Shown: piece after piece, positions 1 through 7,515 of the stretch
Position numbering within the stretch: the first letter of the stretch is position 1
How the letters are laid out: each line of letters begins with the position of its first letter
Notes under the pieces: model-generated
Database searches by the model: none
Told to the model about the DNA's origin: nothing
The model's input: only the letters and a program-made list of their open reading frames with translations
Position numbers and translations under genes: made by a program
Assembly: GCA_046294845.1 (NCBI GenBank)
Contig: JBKBNU010000001.1
Location: 1,984,001 to 2,048,000 of the forward strand
Origin: Micavibrio_C sp046294845
GTDB taxonomy: Bacteria; Pseudomonadota; Alphaproteobacteria; Micavibrionales; Micavibrionaceae
Direction: 5' to 3'
Length of the DNA: 64,000 bases

Positions 1-2
1 AA

Positions 3-71
3 TTCTGCCCCGGTCACATCCTGACCCGTCAGGGGCTGGACGCCACCGACATCGAAGGGAGCCATCTATGA
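3..71 (+). CDS. C-terminal end of an unidentified gene
   Basis: Only the last 22 codons are present. The reading frame from base 3 stays open until a TGA at 69-71, which overlaps the ssb start codon as ATGA. That overlap, typical of translational coupling, repeats throughout this element and is the main reason to believe the frame. The visible residues are too few to name a family. Confidence 0.5.
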   Translation, partial: FCPGHILTRQGLDATDIEGSHL

Positions 72-541
72 GCCAGTCCGTCAACAAAGCCATCATCATC
101 GGTCACGCAGGCGCAGACCCGGACATCCGCACAACCGGCGACGGGCGTAAAATCGCAACCCTTTCCGTCGCCACATCGGAAAGCTGGAAGGACAAAGCCA
201 CCGGCGAACGTCAGGAACGCACCCAGTGGCACCGCATTGTCATTTTTAACGAGGGATTAGCCTCCGTCGCGGAACGCTATGTAAGAAAAGGCTCGAAACT
301 TTACATTGAAGGCCAGATCGAAACCCGCAAATGGACCGACCAGCAGGGCGTGGATAAATACACCACGGAAATAATCCTGCGCCCGTATCGCGGTGAACTG
401 ACCCTGCTTGATTCCCGCCGCGACGGACCACCCCCGGCGGACGATCCGAACGCTTACGGATCCCGCCAGTCCGGCGCGCCGACCGCGACCATGACCTCCA
501 GCACGACCCACGACAACCTCGAAGACGACATCCCGTTTTAG
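68..541 (+). CDS. ssb: Single-stranded DNA-binding protein
   Basis: A 157-residue SSB. An OB fold covers roughly residues 5-110, starting with SVNKAIIIGHAGADPDIR and including TQWHRIVIF. A Pro/Ser/Thr-rich linker follows, and the protein ends in the acidic tip DDIPF that in known SSBs recruits replication and repair partners. It coats single-stranded DNA during replication, repair and recombination. Length and both ends match the bacterial family, so it is intact. It lies in the mobile element, overlaps the preceding frame by 4 nt and leads a plus-strand series, so it is probably the element's own copy rather than the chromosomal housekeeping ssb. Confidence 0.95.
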   Translation: MSQSVNKAIIIGHAGADPDIRTTGDGRKIATLSVATSESWKDKATGERQERTQWHRIVIFNEGLASVAERYVRKGSKLYIEGQIETRKWTDQQGVDKYTTEIILRPYRGELTLLDSRRDGPPPADDPNAYGSRQSGAPTATMTSSTTHDNLEDDIPF

Positions 542-552
542 GAGCAACAGCC

Positions 553-909
553 ATGACAAAATTCACCAGAACAACCCTGAAGGCATCGCTGCTGATCGCC
601 GGTATATTCGTGGCGGGCGGACTCCTCAATCAACTCGCCCCCAGAGCAGGATGCGCGGCAGGGGCCGATCTGGGCATAAGGGTGAATCTGATCACCCTGA
701 CACCTGAACAAATCAAAACCCTTTCCCCGGACGCCTCTAGCGCTACGACTACGGTTGCAGATCAAACGCCAAGCGCACATTCCCAGCATGAACCACATGC
801 TGCCCCGGCGGACGCGCCGGAGGGGGGAGCCTTTCACCTGATCACCCCGCAGGCAGGAGATTCCGCACAGGAAGACCCCTATATGCACCAGCCCGGAATC
901 TACGAATAA
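553..909 (+). CDS. Small exported or membrane-anchored protein of unknown function
   Basis: A 118-residue protein starting 11 nt after ssb, with a GGAG ribosome binding site. The N terminus has a basic start (MTKFTRTTLK) and then a hydrophobic stretch at about residues 11-29, which fits a signal peptide or membrane anchor. The remainder is low-complexity, rich in Ala, Pro, Ser and His. I do not recognise the family. Position suggests co-expression with ssb. Confidence 0.65.
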   Translation: MTKFTRTTLKASLLIAGIFVAGGLLNQLAPRAGCAAGADLGIRVNLITLTPEQIKTLSPDASSATTTVADQTPSAHSQHEPHAAPADAPEGGAFHLITPQAGDSAQEDPYMHQPGIYE

Positions 910-944
910 GTTTCACCCCCCCACCCACAGAAAGGAAGACGACT

Positions 945-1358
945 ATGAATATGCAGCAATACTTGCAGGAGGCCCGCAAAAACGGTGTGACCGAACTGAA
1001 GGCTTTCATCCAGGAGGACACCGAAAACGGTCACACAAAAGTTTATATGACCCCGACCGACGGTCGGGGACGCAGCGCCACATTCCTGATCGAGAACACA
1101 GACTCCGTGCTGATCGGCAACTCCCACTGGAACAAAAATGAACCGGCGGCAGAAGCGACCGAAACAAAGCAGGAAGGAACACCTGAAGCATCCCCTGACA
1201 CCCAGAATAACGAGGGAGATCTTGTGGACAATAGCGGCGCAGGTACAGCAGACCCCCAGCCCGCCGCCGAAGCATCGGCGCAGCCTTCTGGGGAGGAATC
1301 CTCGGAACCTGAGCAGCAGGAAGTATCCGATAATCCGGATGTCGCGGCGGCTGCCTGA
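945..1358 (+). CDS. Acidic low-complexity protein of unknown function
   Basis: A 137-residue protein preceded by an AAAGGAAG ribosome binding site. Residues 1-65 look folded (MNMQQYLQEARKNG, then TKVYMTPTDGRG and ATFLIENTDSV). From about residue 66 the chain is an acidic tail rich in Glu, Ala, Pro and Ser, probably disordered. No family is recognised. It closes the first group of element genes and is followed by a hairpin and a long gene-free stretch. Confidence 0.6.
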   Translation: MNMQQYLQEARKNGVTELKAFIQEDTENGHTKVYMTPTDGRGRSATFLIENTDSVLIGNSHWNKNEPAAEATETKQEGTPEASPDTQNNEGDLVDNSGAGTADPQPAAEASAQPSGEESSEPEQQEVSDNPDVAAAA

Positions 1359-1815
1359 CCGCTTCACCAGACCATTTTCGTGACACCACGGAAATGGTCG
1401 CGCGAGGCGGCCCGGCAGACTCTAGGGCATCATAATAAGGCTTTCGGCTATGCGCGCGGAGGTCATTGGCAAGCCCGCGATACAGATCGCACAGCCGGAT
1501 GCCGCCTCATACGACACCCCTCCGGGTGAGTGCTGTGTTTTCGTGGCTCGCGGTTAAACACAGCACTCTCCTGGGCGGGCAGCTAGACGGAGCGAAACCG
1601 TGGCGAGCGTGAAAGGCAGGACGTAACCACCTGCCCCGCCTTTGAAACACCGCACGAAAAGCGGTTTATCCCGTGCAGGGGGTGATCTGCACCGTGACCC
1701 GCGAAAGGGCTTTGATTGACTGTGAGTACCTCGCGGGAACGCCCCCGTCAATGCAGGCGTGACAGCCGGAGAGCACGGCAACCGTTAAAACTGCAAAAGA
1801 AAGAAAGACCAGACG
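1359..1815 (+). other. 457-nt gene-free region with dense inverted repeats; candidate structured RNA or long leader
   Basis: No convincing reading frame is present on either strand. Inverted repeats seen by eye: 1370-1382 with 1387-1399 (13 bp, one G-U, 4-nt loop); 1528-1540 with 1556-1568 (13 bp perfect, 15-nt loop); 1615-1620 with 1630-1635; 1698-1704 with 1731-1737 (7 bp); 1715-1720 with 1747-1752. The first, just after a stop codon, may act in termination although no T-run follows. The rest could form a small RNA or the 5' leader of the cold-shock gene at 1816. No known RNA family is recognised. Confidence 0.5.
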
Positions 1816-2034
1816 ATGAACAGAGCGCGTACACAAGGAAAAGTAAAATGGTTTGATGCCCGCAAAGGCTTCGGGTTCATCGAACCCGCAAACGGCGGCA
1901 ACGATATTTTTGTCCATATCACCGCCCTACAAAAGAGCGGTATCGAAAACCTGACGGAAGGCCAATCCGTTGAATTCGATATCGGCGAAGCCAGAGGCAA
2001 AACCTGCGCCATGAACATCAGCCGCGCCGCATAG
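1816..2034 (+). CDS. Cold-shock domain protein (element copy)
   Basis: A 72-residue single cold-shock domain. Residues 7-20 carry the RNP1 region (GKVKWFDARKGFGFIE) and residues 29-35 the RNP2 motif (DIFVHIT). Such proteins bind single-stranded RNA and DNA and melt secondary structure. It differs from the chromosomal paralogue at 25981-26205 and lacks that gene's conserved leader. The preceding 457 nt are gene-free and structured, and the following gene starts 9 nt after its stop, so it probably leads the run of small genes to about 7 kb. Confidence 0.92.
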   Translation: MNRARTQGKVKWFDARKGFGFIEPANGGNDIFVHITALQKSGIENLTEGQSVEFDIGEARGKTCAMNISRAA

Positions 2035-2043
2035 GAGCAGGAC

Positions 2044-2217
2044 ATGGATTTCCGTCTGCCAGAACCAACCGGCCCGGATGAACGGATCACCCGCATCATC
2101 GCCATGAATGAAGCCATCGTTCGCATGAACGAGCAGATCATCAAGGCGATCACCATGCCGGGTATATTTATCAAGAACATCCAGATCGATACCGAAGAAA
2201 GGCCGCCGGAATCATGA
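2044..2217 (+). CDS. 57-residue protein of unknown function
   Basis: The ATG at 2044 is preceded by an AGGAG ribosome binding site (2035-2039) and the frame runs to a TGA at 2215-2217, overlapping the next start as ATGA. The product begins MDFRLPEPTG and has a helical, amphipathic centre (ERITRIIAMNEAIVRMNEQI). No homology is recognised. Support comes from the ribosome binding site and the coupled overlap. Confidence 0.6.
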   Translation: MDFRLPEPTGPDERITRIIAMNEAIVRMNEQIIKAITMPGIFIKNIQIDTEERPPES

Positions 2218-2429
2218 CCGCCGACATTATCAACATCTCACAAGCCAGAGCCGATCGCGGACAGGCACAATTTATTGTCTGCCCGCACTGTGGAGATGAA
2301 AGCCACTTCCTGCCCGTCGTCATGGGCGGGCAGGAAGGACGCCTGTTTATTTCCTCTCTCGTCTGCATCGGCCCCGCCTGCAACGGGGACGGATATACCC
2401 TCACCGTCAATAATGGATATGTGACATGA
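2214..2429 (+). CDS. Small putative zinc-ribbon protein
   Basis: A 71-residue protein with CPHCGDESHF at about residues 23-32 and a second cysteine pair in CIGPACNGDG at about 51-60. The CxxC plus CxxxxC arrangement suggests a zinc ribbon. It overlaps the upstream frame by 4 nt and the downstream start at 2426 by 4 nt. The function is unknown; zinc binding is inferred from cysteine spacing only. Confidence 0.65.
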   Translation: MTADIINISQARADRGQAQFIVCPHCGDESHFLPVVMGGQEGRLFISSLVCIGPACNGDGYTLTVNNGYVT

Positions 2430-2518
2430 CAGTGCTTTTTGCCATCGGCAATTTTATCATCTTCTGCCTGCTGGTCTGGATTCTCTGTGAACTGAAAGCG
2501 GAGGAAAAACCATGCTGA
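2426..2518 (+). CDS. 30-residue single-span membrane microprotein
   Basis: The frame opens with an ATG overlapping the preceding stop codon and ends in a TGA at 2516-2518, seven bases inside the ASCH gene. The product is almost entirely one hydrophobic helix (residues 3-21, including FIIFCLLVWIL), followed by a charged tail (ELKAEEK). It may be a genuine membrane peptide, or a leader whose translation helps the ASCH gene start. No family is recognised. Confidence 0.45.
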   Translation: MTVLFAIGNFIIFCLLVWILCELKAEEKPC

Positions 2519-2892
2519 CGCTTTCTATCCGCCAGCCTTGGGCATGGACAATTGTGAACGGACACAAGTCGGTCGAGAACCGCAACTGGGCGACCAAACA
2601 CCGGGGCGAGATTTTGATTCATGCCAGCAAGACGTTCGACCGGGAAGGCTATTACTGGATCCGCCAGCAATTCCCGAACCTGCCCCTGCCGCCGATCGGC
2701 TCCTATCATCTGGGTGGCATCGTCGGCAAGGCGCGCCTGACCGATTGCGTAGAAGATCACCCCTCGCCATGGTTCTTCGGCGAATACGGTTTTGTCCTCG
2801 ATCGCGCGCAACCACTCCCTTTCATGCCTGTAAACGGCCAACTGGGCTTCTTTAACATCGAATATCGGGAGGGGCATCATGCTGTGGCCTGA
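2512..2892 (+). CDS. ASCH-domain protein
   Basis: A 126-residue protein fitting the ASCH fold: LSIRQPWAWTIVNG at residues 4-17, VENRNW at 21-26, GEILIHASK at 32-40 and GGIVGKARL at about 68-76. ASCH domains are PUA-like RNA- or nucleobase-binding modules, and some members hydrolyse N4-acetylcytidine. It starts in a preceding GGAGG-containing sequence and overlaps the microprotein at 2426. The cluster also encodes a C5-cytosine methyltransferase and a DUF5131 protein, so a link to modified nucleic acid is conceivable but unproven. Confidence 0.85.
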   Translation: MLTLSIRQPWAWTIVNGHKSVENRNWATKHRGEILIHASKTFDREGYYWIRQQFPNLPLPPIGSYHLGGIVGKARLTDCVEDHPSPWFFGEYGFVLDRAQPLPFMPVNGQLGFFNIEYREGHHAVA

Positions 2893-3037
2893 CATCTGGC
2901 TCAGATATTGCGCGGCGTCCCTGCGCCTGTGGGCAGACCTCATGGAGGAAACCTGCGCCCCTACCCCGTCACGCCGTCGCAACGGTCAGATCATTCATGT
3001 CGATTTCAGGAAGGAACAAAGCCGTGGCCGCCATTGA
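2879..3037 (+). CDS. 52-residue protein of unknown function
   Basis: The ATG at 2879 is preceded by GGGAGGGG (2868-2875) and overlaps the ASCH gene by 14 nt. The frame closes at a TGA at 3035-3037. The N-terminal half is rich in Trp, Leu and Tyr (MLWPDIWLRYCAASLRLW), an amphipathic stretch; the C-terminal half is basic. The family is not recognised; the strong ribosome binding site is the main support. Confidence 0.5.
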   Translation: MLWPDIWLRYCAASLRLWADLMEETCAPTPSRRRNGQIIHVDFRKEQSRGRH

Positions 3038-3221
3038 CATCAGCAAACTCGATATTGCCTGCCTGCAAAAGGCATCCATTCTACTCCAGGGTGTCGGCAC
3101 CATGATCAATGAACAATGCCCTACATCCGGCAAGGAAGCCGCCGCGATCGGCCAGCACCTGCACGACCTCGCGGTGAAAGCCACGGTTCAATGGGCAAAG
3201 GAGAAAGACGTCCATGAATAA
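3024..3221 (+). CDS. Small helical protein of unknown function
   Basis: I prefer the GTG at 3024 because AGGAAGGAA lies 6-14 bases before it; an in-frame ATG at 2997 has no such site. The 65-residue product (VAAIDISKLDIACLQK onward) is predicted mostly helical by its residue pattern. It overlaps its neighbours on both sides. No family is recognised. Confidence 0.5.
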   Translation: MAAIDISKLDIACLQKASILLQGVGTMINEQCPTSGKEAAAIGQHLHDLAVKATVQWAKEKDVHE

Positions 3222-3393
3222 GACGACCACCAAAATCGGTGATATATGGCACATATTCCGTGTCGCGTTCGCCGAACACCTTCTCTGGATTCCTATGTTG
3301 GCAATCCCGGAAGGCCCCGAGAAAAACAAGCTGGTGGAATCCATCGCAAGCTATGCGCGATGGGCGAAAGAGAACGACAACTATGGCCGATAA
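3214..3393 (+). CDS. 59-residue protein of unknown function
   Basis: The ATG at 3214 follows GGAGAAAG (3200-3207) and overlaps the previous gene by 8 nt. The frame ends with TAA at 3391-3393, 11 bases inside the DUF5131 gene. The product starts MNKTTTKIGDIWHIFR, has an aromatic/hydrophobic centre and a charged C-terminal helix. No family is recognised. Confidence 0.5.
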   Translation: MNKTTTKIGDIWHIFRVAFAEHLLWIPMLAIPEGPEKNKLVESIASYARWAKENDNYGR

Positions 3394-4459
3394 ATCAGGA
3401 ATCGAATGGACGGATGCCACATGGAACCCGCTGGCCGGGTGCAGCATCGTATCTGCGGGCTGCACAAACTGCTACGCCATGAAGCAGGCCGCGCGCCTGC
3501 TGGACAAACCCGGCAGCCATTATGAAGGCACCACCAAAAAGGTGAACGGTAACGCCGTCTGGACGGGCAAGGTCAGCCTCGCACCCGATCATATCATCAC
3601 CCAGCCACTGCACTGGAAACGCCCGCGCCGGATTTTCGTCAACAGCATGAGCGACTTGTTTCATGAATCCGTGCCGAACGAATGGATCGATCGCATCTTC
3701 GCCATTATGGCGCTTTGCCCGCACCACATATTTCAGGTTCTGACCAAGCGCCCGGAGCGGATGCGGGAATATTTTGAAAAAAACTTTCACCCGCATCATG
3801 TAGCGGCCCGCGCCGATAAATACTCACCCGGATGCCATGATGAAATTGCCAGCATAAAATTCCCGCTGAAAAATGTCTGGCTGGGTGTGTCCGTGGAAGA
3901 TCAGGCCAGCGCCAATAAGCGTATTCCGTTTCTAATGGATACACCCGCTGCCGTGCGATTCCTGTCCTGTGAGCCGCTACTAGAATCCGTAAATCTTGAG
4001 CGCATCGTTATATCTTCTTTTCCCCGCCTTGAATTCCTTAACGCCTTTGACGGATGGAAATCGACAAAAATAAGTGCCTGCACTTTCGGTAACGACCCCA
4101 CCAACCTCAAAGGTATCGACTGGGTCATTGTCGGCGGAGAATCTGGCCCCGGCACGCGCGCCATGCATCCGGACTGGGTACGCTCCCTGCGCGATCAATG
4201 CACCGCCGCCAGTGTGCCATTCTTCTTCAAACAATGGGGGGAGTTCTCGCCCGTCTATGACCGCGATAATAACGATACGGATTGGAGAAAGTGTAGCGAG
4301 ATCGAGTGTCAAAACCAACCCGGACGCTGGATGAATTTAGAAGGCGGTCATGGATTTCACGGTGACCGCGTTCATTACATGAAACGCACCGGCAAAAAGG
4401 CCGCAGGCCGCCTGCTGGACGGCCAGACATGGGATCAGTTTCCGGAGGCGCTTAAATGA
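3383..4459 (+). CDS. DUF5131 family protein (phage gp37/gp68-like)
   Basis: A 358-residue protein of the family often annotated as phage gp37/gp68. The N terminus carries GIEWTDATWNPLAGC and a C20-X6-C27-X2-C30-Tyr motif; conserved blocks FVNSMSDLFH, FQVLTKRPERM, WLGVSVEDQ and VGGESGPGTR follow. The three-cysteine motif recalls an iron-sulfur site and the fold has been likened to radical-SAM barrels, but activity is not established. I start at 3383 because the similarity begins there; the longer in-frame start at 3239 would overlap a separate small gene. It overlaps the methyltransferase by 4 nt, suggesting joint expression. Confidence 0.88.
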   Translation: MADKSGIEWTDATWNPLAGCSIVSAGCTNCYAMKQAARLLDKPGSHYEGTTKKVNGNAVWTGKVSLAPDHIITQPLHWKRPRRIFVNSMSDLFHESVPNEWIDRIFAIMALCPHHIFQVLTKRPERMREYFEKNFHPHHVAARADKYSPGCHDEIASIKFPLKNVWLGVSVEDQASANKRIPFLMDTPAAVRFLSCEPLLESVNLERIVISSFPRLEFLNAFDGWKSTKISACTFGNDPTNLKGIDWVIVGGESGPGTRAMHPDWVRSLRDQCTAASVPFFFKQWGEFSPVYDRDNNDTDWRKCSEIECQNQPGRWMNLEGGHGFHGDRVHYMKRTGKKAAGRLLDGQTWDQFPEALK

Positions 4460-6000
4460 CCTACCAGCCGACCCTCGATATGGAACTGATCGTCGATAAC
4501 TTCGCCGGAGGTGGCGGTGCATCAGAAGGAATCGAGATAGCCCTTGAACGACCGGTCAATATCGCCATCAATCACGATCCGCAGGCGCTGGCAATGCATG
4601 AGGTCAATCACCCGCTCACCCGGCATTATTGCGAGGACGTCTGGGACATTGATCCCCGCGAAGTCTGTCAGGGCCGCCCGGTGGCGCTGGCGTGGTTCTC
4701 GCCGGACTGCAAGCATTTCAGCAAAGCCAAGGGCGGAAAGCCTGTTGAGAAGAAAATCAGGGGTCTGGCGTGGGTCGCAATCCGCTGGGCCGCAACAGTC
4801 AAGCCGCGCATCATTATGCTGGAAAACGTCGAGGAGTTTGTCACCTGGGGGCCAATCCTTGAGAACGGCCTGCCATGCCCGGAACGCAAAGGTCAGACCT
4901 TCACGTCATTCGTAAATGCGCTGCGCCGCCTTGGCTATCATGTCGAATGGAAAGAACTCCGCGCCTGCGATTACGGCGCGCCGACCATCCGCAAACGCCT
5001 GTTCCTGATTGCCCGCTGCGACGGCCTGCCGATTGTATGGCCCGCACCGACCCACGGCCATCCAGACAAGATCAAGGGCACGAAGCTGAAACCATGGCGC
5101 ACAGCAGCGGAATGTATTGACTGGTCGATCCCGTGCCCGTCGATATTCGAGCGCAGCAAGCCGCTGGCGGACAATACCCTGCGCCGCATTGCCAAGGGCA
5201 TTCAGCGTTTTGTGATCGACGCGCAGGAGCCGTTCATCGTGCCAGTCTGTTATGGAGAAGCACCGGGGCAGGAGCCGCGCACCTGCTCCCTGCATGACCC
5301 TCTGCCGACGATTGTCGGGAAAGGCACTCATGCATTGGTTATGCCCTATATGGTCGGCGCTGGTGGCCCAGCCCGAGCTGGGGAGCCAAAGCCCATGGAT
5401 CAGCCTTTCGGCACACTTCTGACCCGCAACCATGCCCACCTGGTCACCGCCTTCCTTGCCCAGCACAACACGCAGCGCGAAGGCTTCCACCCCGGCAGGG
5501 CGGCCAGCGACCCGCTGGCAACGATCACCGCGCGGGGAACCCAAACCCAGCTTGTCACCAGCCATATCATGAAAATGCGCGGCACAAATATCGGCCACGC
5601 CATGGATGACCCGCTGCACACCATCACGTCATCCGGCTGCCACCATGCCGAGGTACGGGCCTTCCTGCTGAAATATTACGGCAACGACAAGGAGCCGCAC
5701 GGCCTGACAGATCCCATCGGCACCGTCACCACAAAAGACCGCTTCGGGCTGGTGACGATTCACGGCGAGGATTATGCCATCGTCGATATCGGAATGCGGA
5801 TGCTCACGCCCCGCGAACTATATCGCGCGCAGGGCTTCCCTGATGATTACATCATCGATCGCATGACACGCGGCGAACCGCTGACCAAGACCGCACAGGT
5901 ACGCATGTGCGGCAACAGCGTCAGTCCCGTCCTTTCATACGCACTAGCCAAAGCCAACGTCCCACCCGCCTTATTAGTCAGACAGGAGCAAAGAGCATGA
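4456..6000 (+). CDS. DNA (cytosine-5) methyltransferase with repeat-built recognition region
   Basis: A 514-residue C5-methyltransferase. Motif I is FAGGGGASEG (16-25), motif IV SPDC with the likely nucleophile C85, motif VI ENVEEF (123-128), motif VIII PTIRKRLFLIA (176-186) and motif X GNSVSP (486-491). Between about 280 and 435 five similar units of the type DPL-x-TIT-x-n-H-x-LV occur (near 281, 316, 352, 385 and 419), where the target-recognition domain is expected. The PCQ of many relatives is PDC here. No cognate restriction gene is adjacent, so it is probably an orphan enzyme protecting or marking the element. Confidence 0.93.
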   Translation: MTYQPTLDMELIVDNFAGGGGASEGIEIALERPVNIAINHDPQALAMHEVNHPLTRHYCEDVWDIDPREVCQGRPVALAWFSPDCKHFSKAKGGKPVEKKIRGLAWVAIRWAATVKPRIIMLENVEEFVTWGPILENGLPCPERKGQTFTSFVNALRRLGYHVEWKELRACDYGAPTIRKRLFLIARCDGLPIVWPAPTHGHPDKIKGTKLKPWRTAAECIDWSIPCPSIFERSKPLADNTLRRIAKGIQRFVIDAQEPFIVPVCYGEAPGQEPRTCSLHDPLPTIVGKGTHALVMPYMVGAGGPARAGEPKPMDQPFGTLLTRNHAHLVTAFLAQHNTQREGFHPGRAASDPLATITARGTQTQLVTSHIMKMRGTNIGHAMDDPLHTITSSGCHHAEVRAFLLKYYGNDKEPHGLTDPIGTVTTKDRFGLVTIHGEDYAIVDIGMRMLTPRELYRAQGFPDDYIIDRMTRGEPLTKTAQVRMCGNSVSPVLSYALAKANVPPALLVRQEQRA

Positions 6001-6350
6001 GATTTTGTCAAGAACACTGGGAAAAACTTCGCGCCGCGATAAAAAGTCGAGGGCTTGATAGCTTGGGTGCAAAAACTGCGGAACAGATTCATGCAGATAT
6101 GGTCGATCAATTACATGGGACTGAAACAGATTATGACCCACTCATGAATTGTTATTGGATGATTTTAGGTCGCGCACTTGAAATGGGCGGACTTTATTTA
6201 ATGGAAGTAAAGGAAAATGGAGAACATTACTGTCCGGTCTGTGAAGCAATCGAAAAAGGAGGGCAGACCGAACAGTATTGGATTGATGGTCCGGCTGATG
6301 CAGCCCTAAAACATGCACAAGAAAAGGGATTGGTTCCAAAAATTCAGTAA
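5997..6350 (+). CDS. Hypothetical protein with CxxH and CxxC pairs
   Basis: A 117-residue protein starting at the ATG at 5997, which overlaps the methyltransferase stop as ATGA and follows an AGGAG site; a longer in-frame start at 5907 lies inside the methyltransferase. CQEH is at residues 4-7 and CPVCE near 81-85, which could jointly bind zinc. Sequences of this type occur in phages and prophages without assigned function. It reads lower in G+C than its neighbours. Confidence 0.7.
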   Translation: MRFCQEHWEKLRAAIKSRGLDSLGAKTAEQIHADMVDQLHGTETDYDPLMNCYWMILGRALEMGGLYLMEVKENGEHYCPVCEAIEKGGQTEQYWIDGPADAALKHAQEKGLVPKIQ

Positions 6351-6362
6351 AGGAATACGGAC

Positions 6363-6725
6363 ATGAAAAATGAACGCCCCTGCGAATATGCAGAAATGAC
6401 CGCCGAGTTCTACTATGCGCTCATGCCCGCACTTAAATTTGTTGCGCGGAAATGTGGTTACGCCTTGCTACAACATGGCAGCCTGAAAACAGACATTGAC
6501 CTCGTTGCCGTGCCTTGGCGAGAAATGGCTATCGATCAACATGATCTTGCCGAGCACATCAGGACTACAGCAGAAGCAATTATCGGTATAGCCCAACAGC
6601 AAGGGAAATCGGGTCCGACAATAAAGCCGAATGGCCGTCTGGCGTGGTCATTCCATCTGGTGCCGCCTGAATGTCGGGGGCCGTATATAGATTTATCTGT
6701 TTTGCCGCCACTGGAGACGAAATGA
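6363..6725 (+). CDS. Hypothetical phage-type protein
   Basis: A 120-residue protein with AAAGGAA upstream. Residues about 40-55 read KTDIDLVAVPW and the C terminus WSFHLVPPECRGPYIDLSV. The D-x-D followed by hydrophobic residues resembles a small nucleotidyltransferase-like core, but this is a weak impression and catalytic activity is not claimed. It overlaps the next gene by 4 nt. Confidence 0.6.
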   Translation: MKNERPCEYAEMTAEFYYALMPALKFVARKCGYALLQHGSLKTDIDLVAVPWREMAIDQHDLAEHIRTTAEAIIGIAQQQGKSGPTIKPNGRLAWSFHLVPPECRGPYIDLSVLPPLETK

Positions 6726-6979
6726 CTGGAATTCTTCCACCACCTGCCGACTGGCAGCCGCTGCCGCGCCATTACCGCCAGTGGTACACACGCCCGCCGA
6801 CTTCCTACCGCATGATGCCGATGCGCGACATGCGCTTCATCCCTGAGGTACAGGAACTGCTCGATCGTGGCGAGATAGAGGTTAAATTCGTGATCAAAAA
6901 CCACCGCTACCCGGATCCAAAAAACCAATATTACTGGCGGGTCAGGCAGCCGGAATTATTTTCTGGAATGGGCAAATGA
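6722..6979 (+). CDS. 85-residue protein of unknown function
   Basis: The start is taken at the ATG at 6722, which overlaps the preceding TGA. The product is rich in Pro, Arg, Met and aromatic residues (WYTRPPTSYRMMPMRDMRF) with a charged centre (VQELLDRGEIEVKFVI). It is the last plus-strand gene before the reverse-oriented toxin-antitoxin pair, whose antitoxin stop is 2 bp away. Confidence 0.55.
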   Translation: MTGILPPPADWQPLPRHYRQWYTRPPTSYRMMPMRDMRFIPEVQELLDRGEIEVKFVIKNHRYPDPKNQYYWRVRQPELFSGMGK

Positions 6980-6981
6980 CA

Positions 6982-7503
6982 TCACACCCCTGCAGCATCG
7001 GAAACCAGATCGTCAATATTCACGCCCAGCGCGCGGGCGAGGCGGCGCGCCATATCAAGGGACGGTTCACGGTGACCTGTTTCAATCTGGCTGATATAAA
7101 GCTTGCCGGATTCCACCTCTCCCGCCAGAGCTTCCTGCGTCAGCCCGCGCCACTCGCGATAAACCTTGATCGGGTTATCCCCGGACATCAATCGATCAAC
7201 AACATCGCCAGGGACGGTTTCCCCATCATCTTGATCCGCCTTTACAAAGGCGCGCGCATCACGAATGTCCTCAACCATCTCGCGATATGCAGCCTCAGGG
7301 ATCATCACATAACCGCGCTTTTTAACCTCAATCTTTTTAAACACACCCTCTTCAGGCGCAGCAACATCGCCGGTCACAAGAAATTCTCCGGTGCGCGCAT
7401 CACGGCGGGCAGCCTCCTTGCCTTTTCTGGCAGGCTTCATAACAGACCTCTCGCGATACACGCCACTCGCGCCGCCCTTTTTTCTCTCTTTAACCGTATT
7501 CAT
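6982..7503 (-). CDS. Antitoxin with XRE-type helix-turn-helix
   Basis: A 173-residue DNA-binding antitoxin. The first 50 residues are basic; the C-terminal part from about residue 110 is an XRE-like domain (REWRGLTQEALA, SQIETGHREPSLD, LARALGVNIDDL). It would neutralise the RelE-like toxin encoded just upstream on the same strand and repress the operon through palindromes at 7775-7828. The toxin-first order resembles HigBA-type systems. The gap between the genes is 12 nt. Confidence 0.88.
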   Translation of the reverse strand: MNTVKERKKGGASGVYRERSVMKPARKGKEAARRDARTGEFLVTGDVAAPEEGVFKKIEVKKRGYVMIPEAAYREMVEDIRDARAFVKADQDDGETVPGDVVDRLMSGDNPIKVYREWRGLTQEALAGEVESGKLYISQIETGHREPSLDMARRLARALGVNIDDLVSDAAGV

Positions 7504-7515
7504 TTCAATCCTCGC

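Noticed and set aside
4906..5619. 237-codon minus-strand frame inside the cytosine methyltransferase gene
   Set aside because: The methyltransferase motifs lie on the plus strand across the same bases; the other frame is a shadow.
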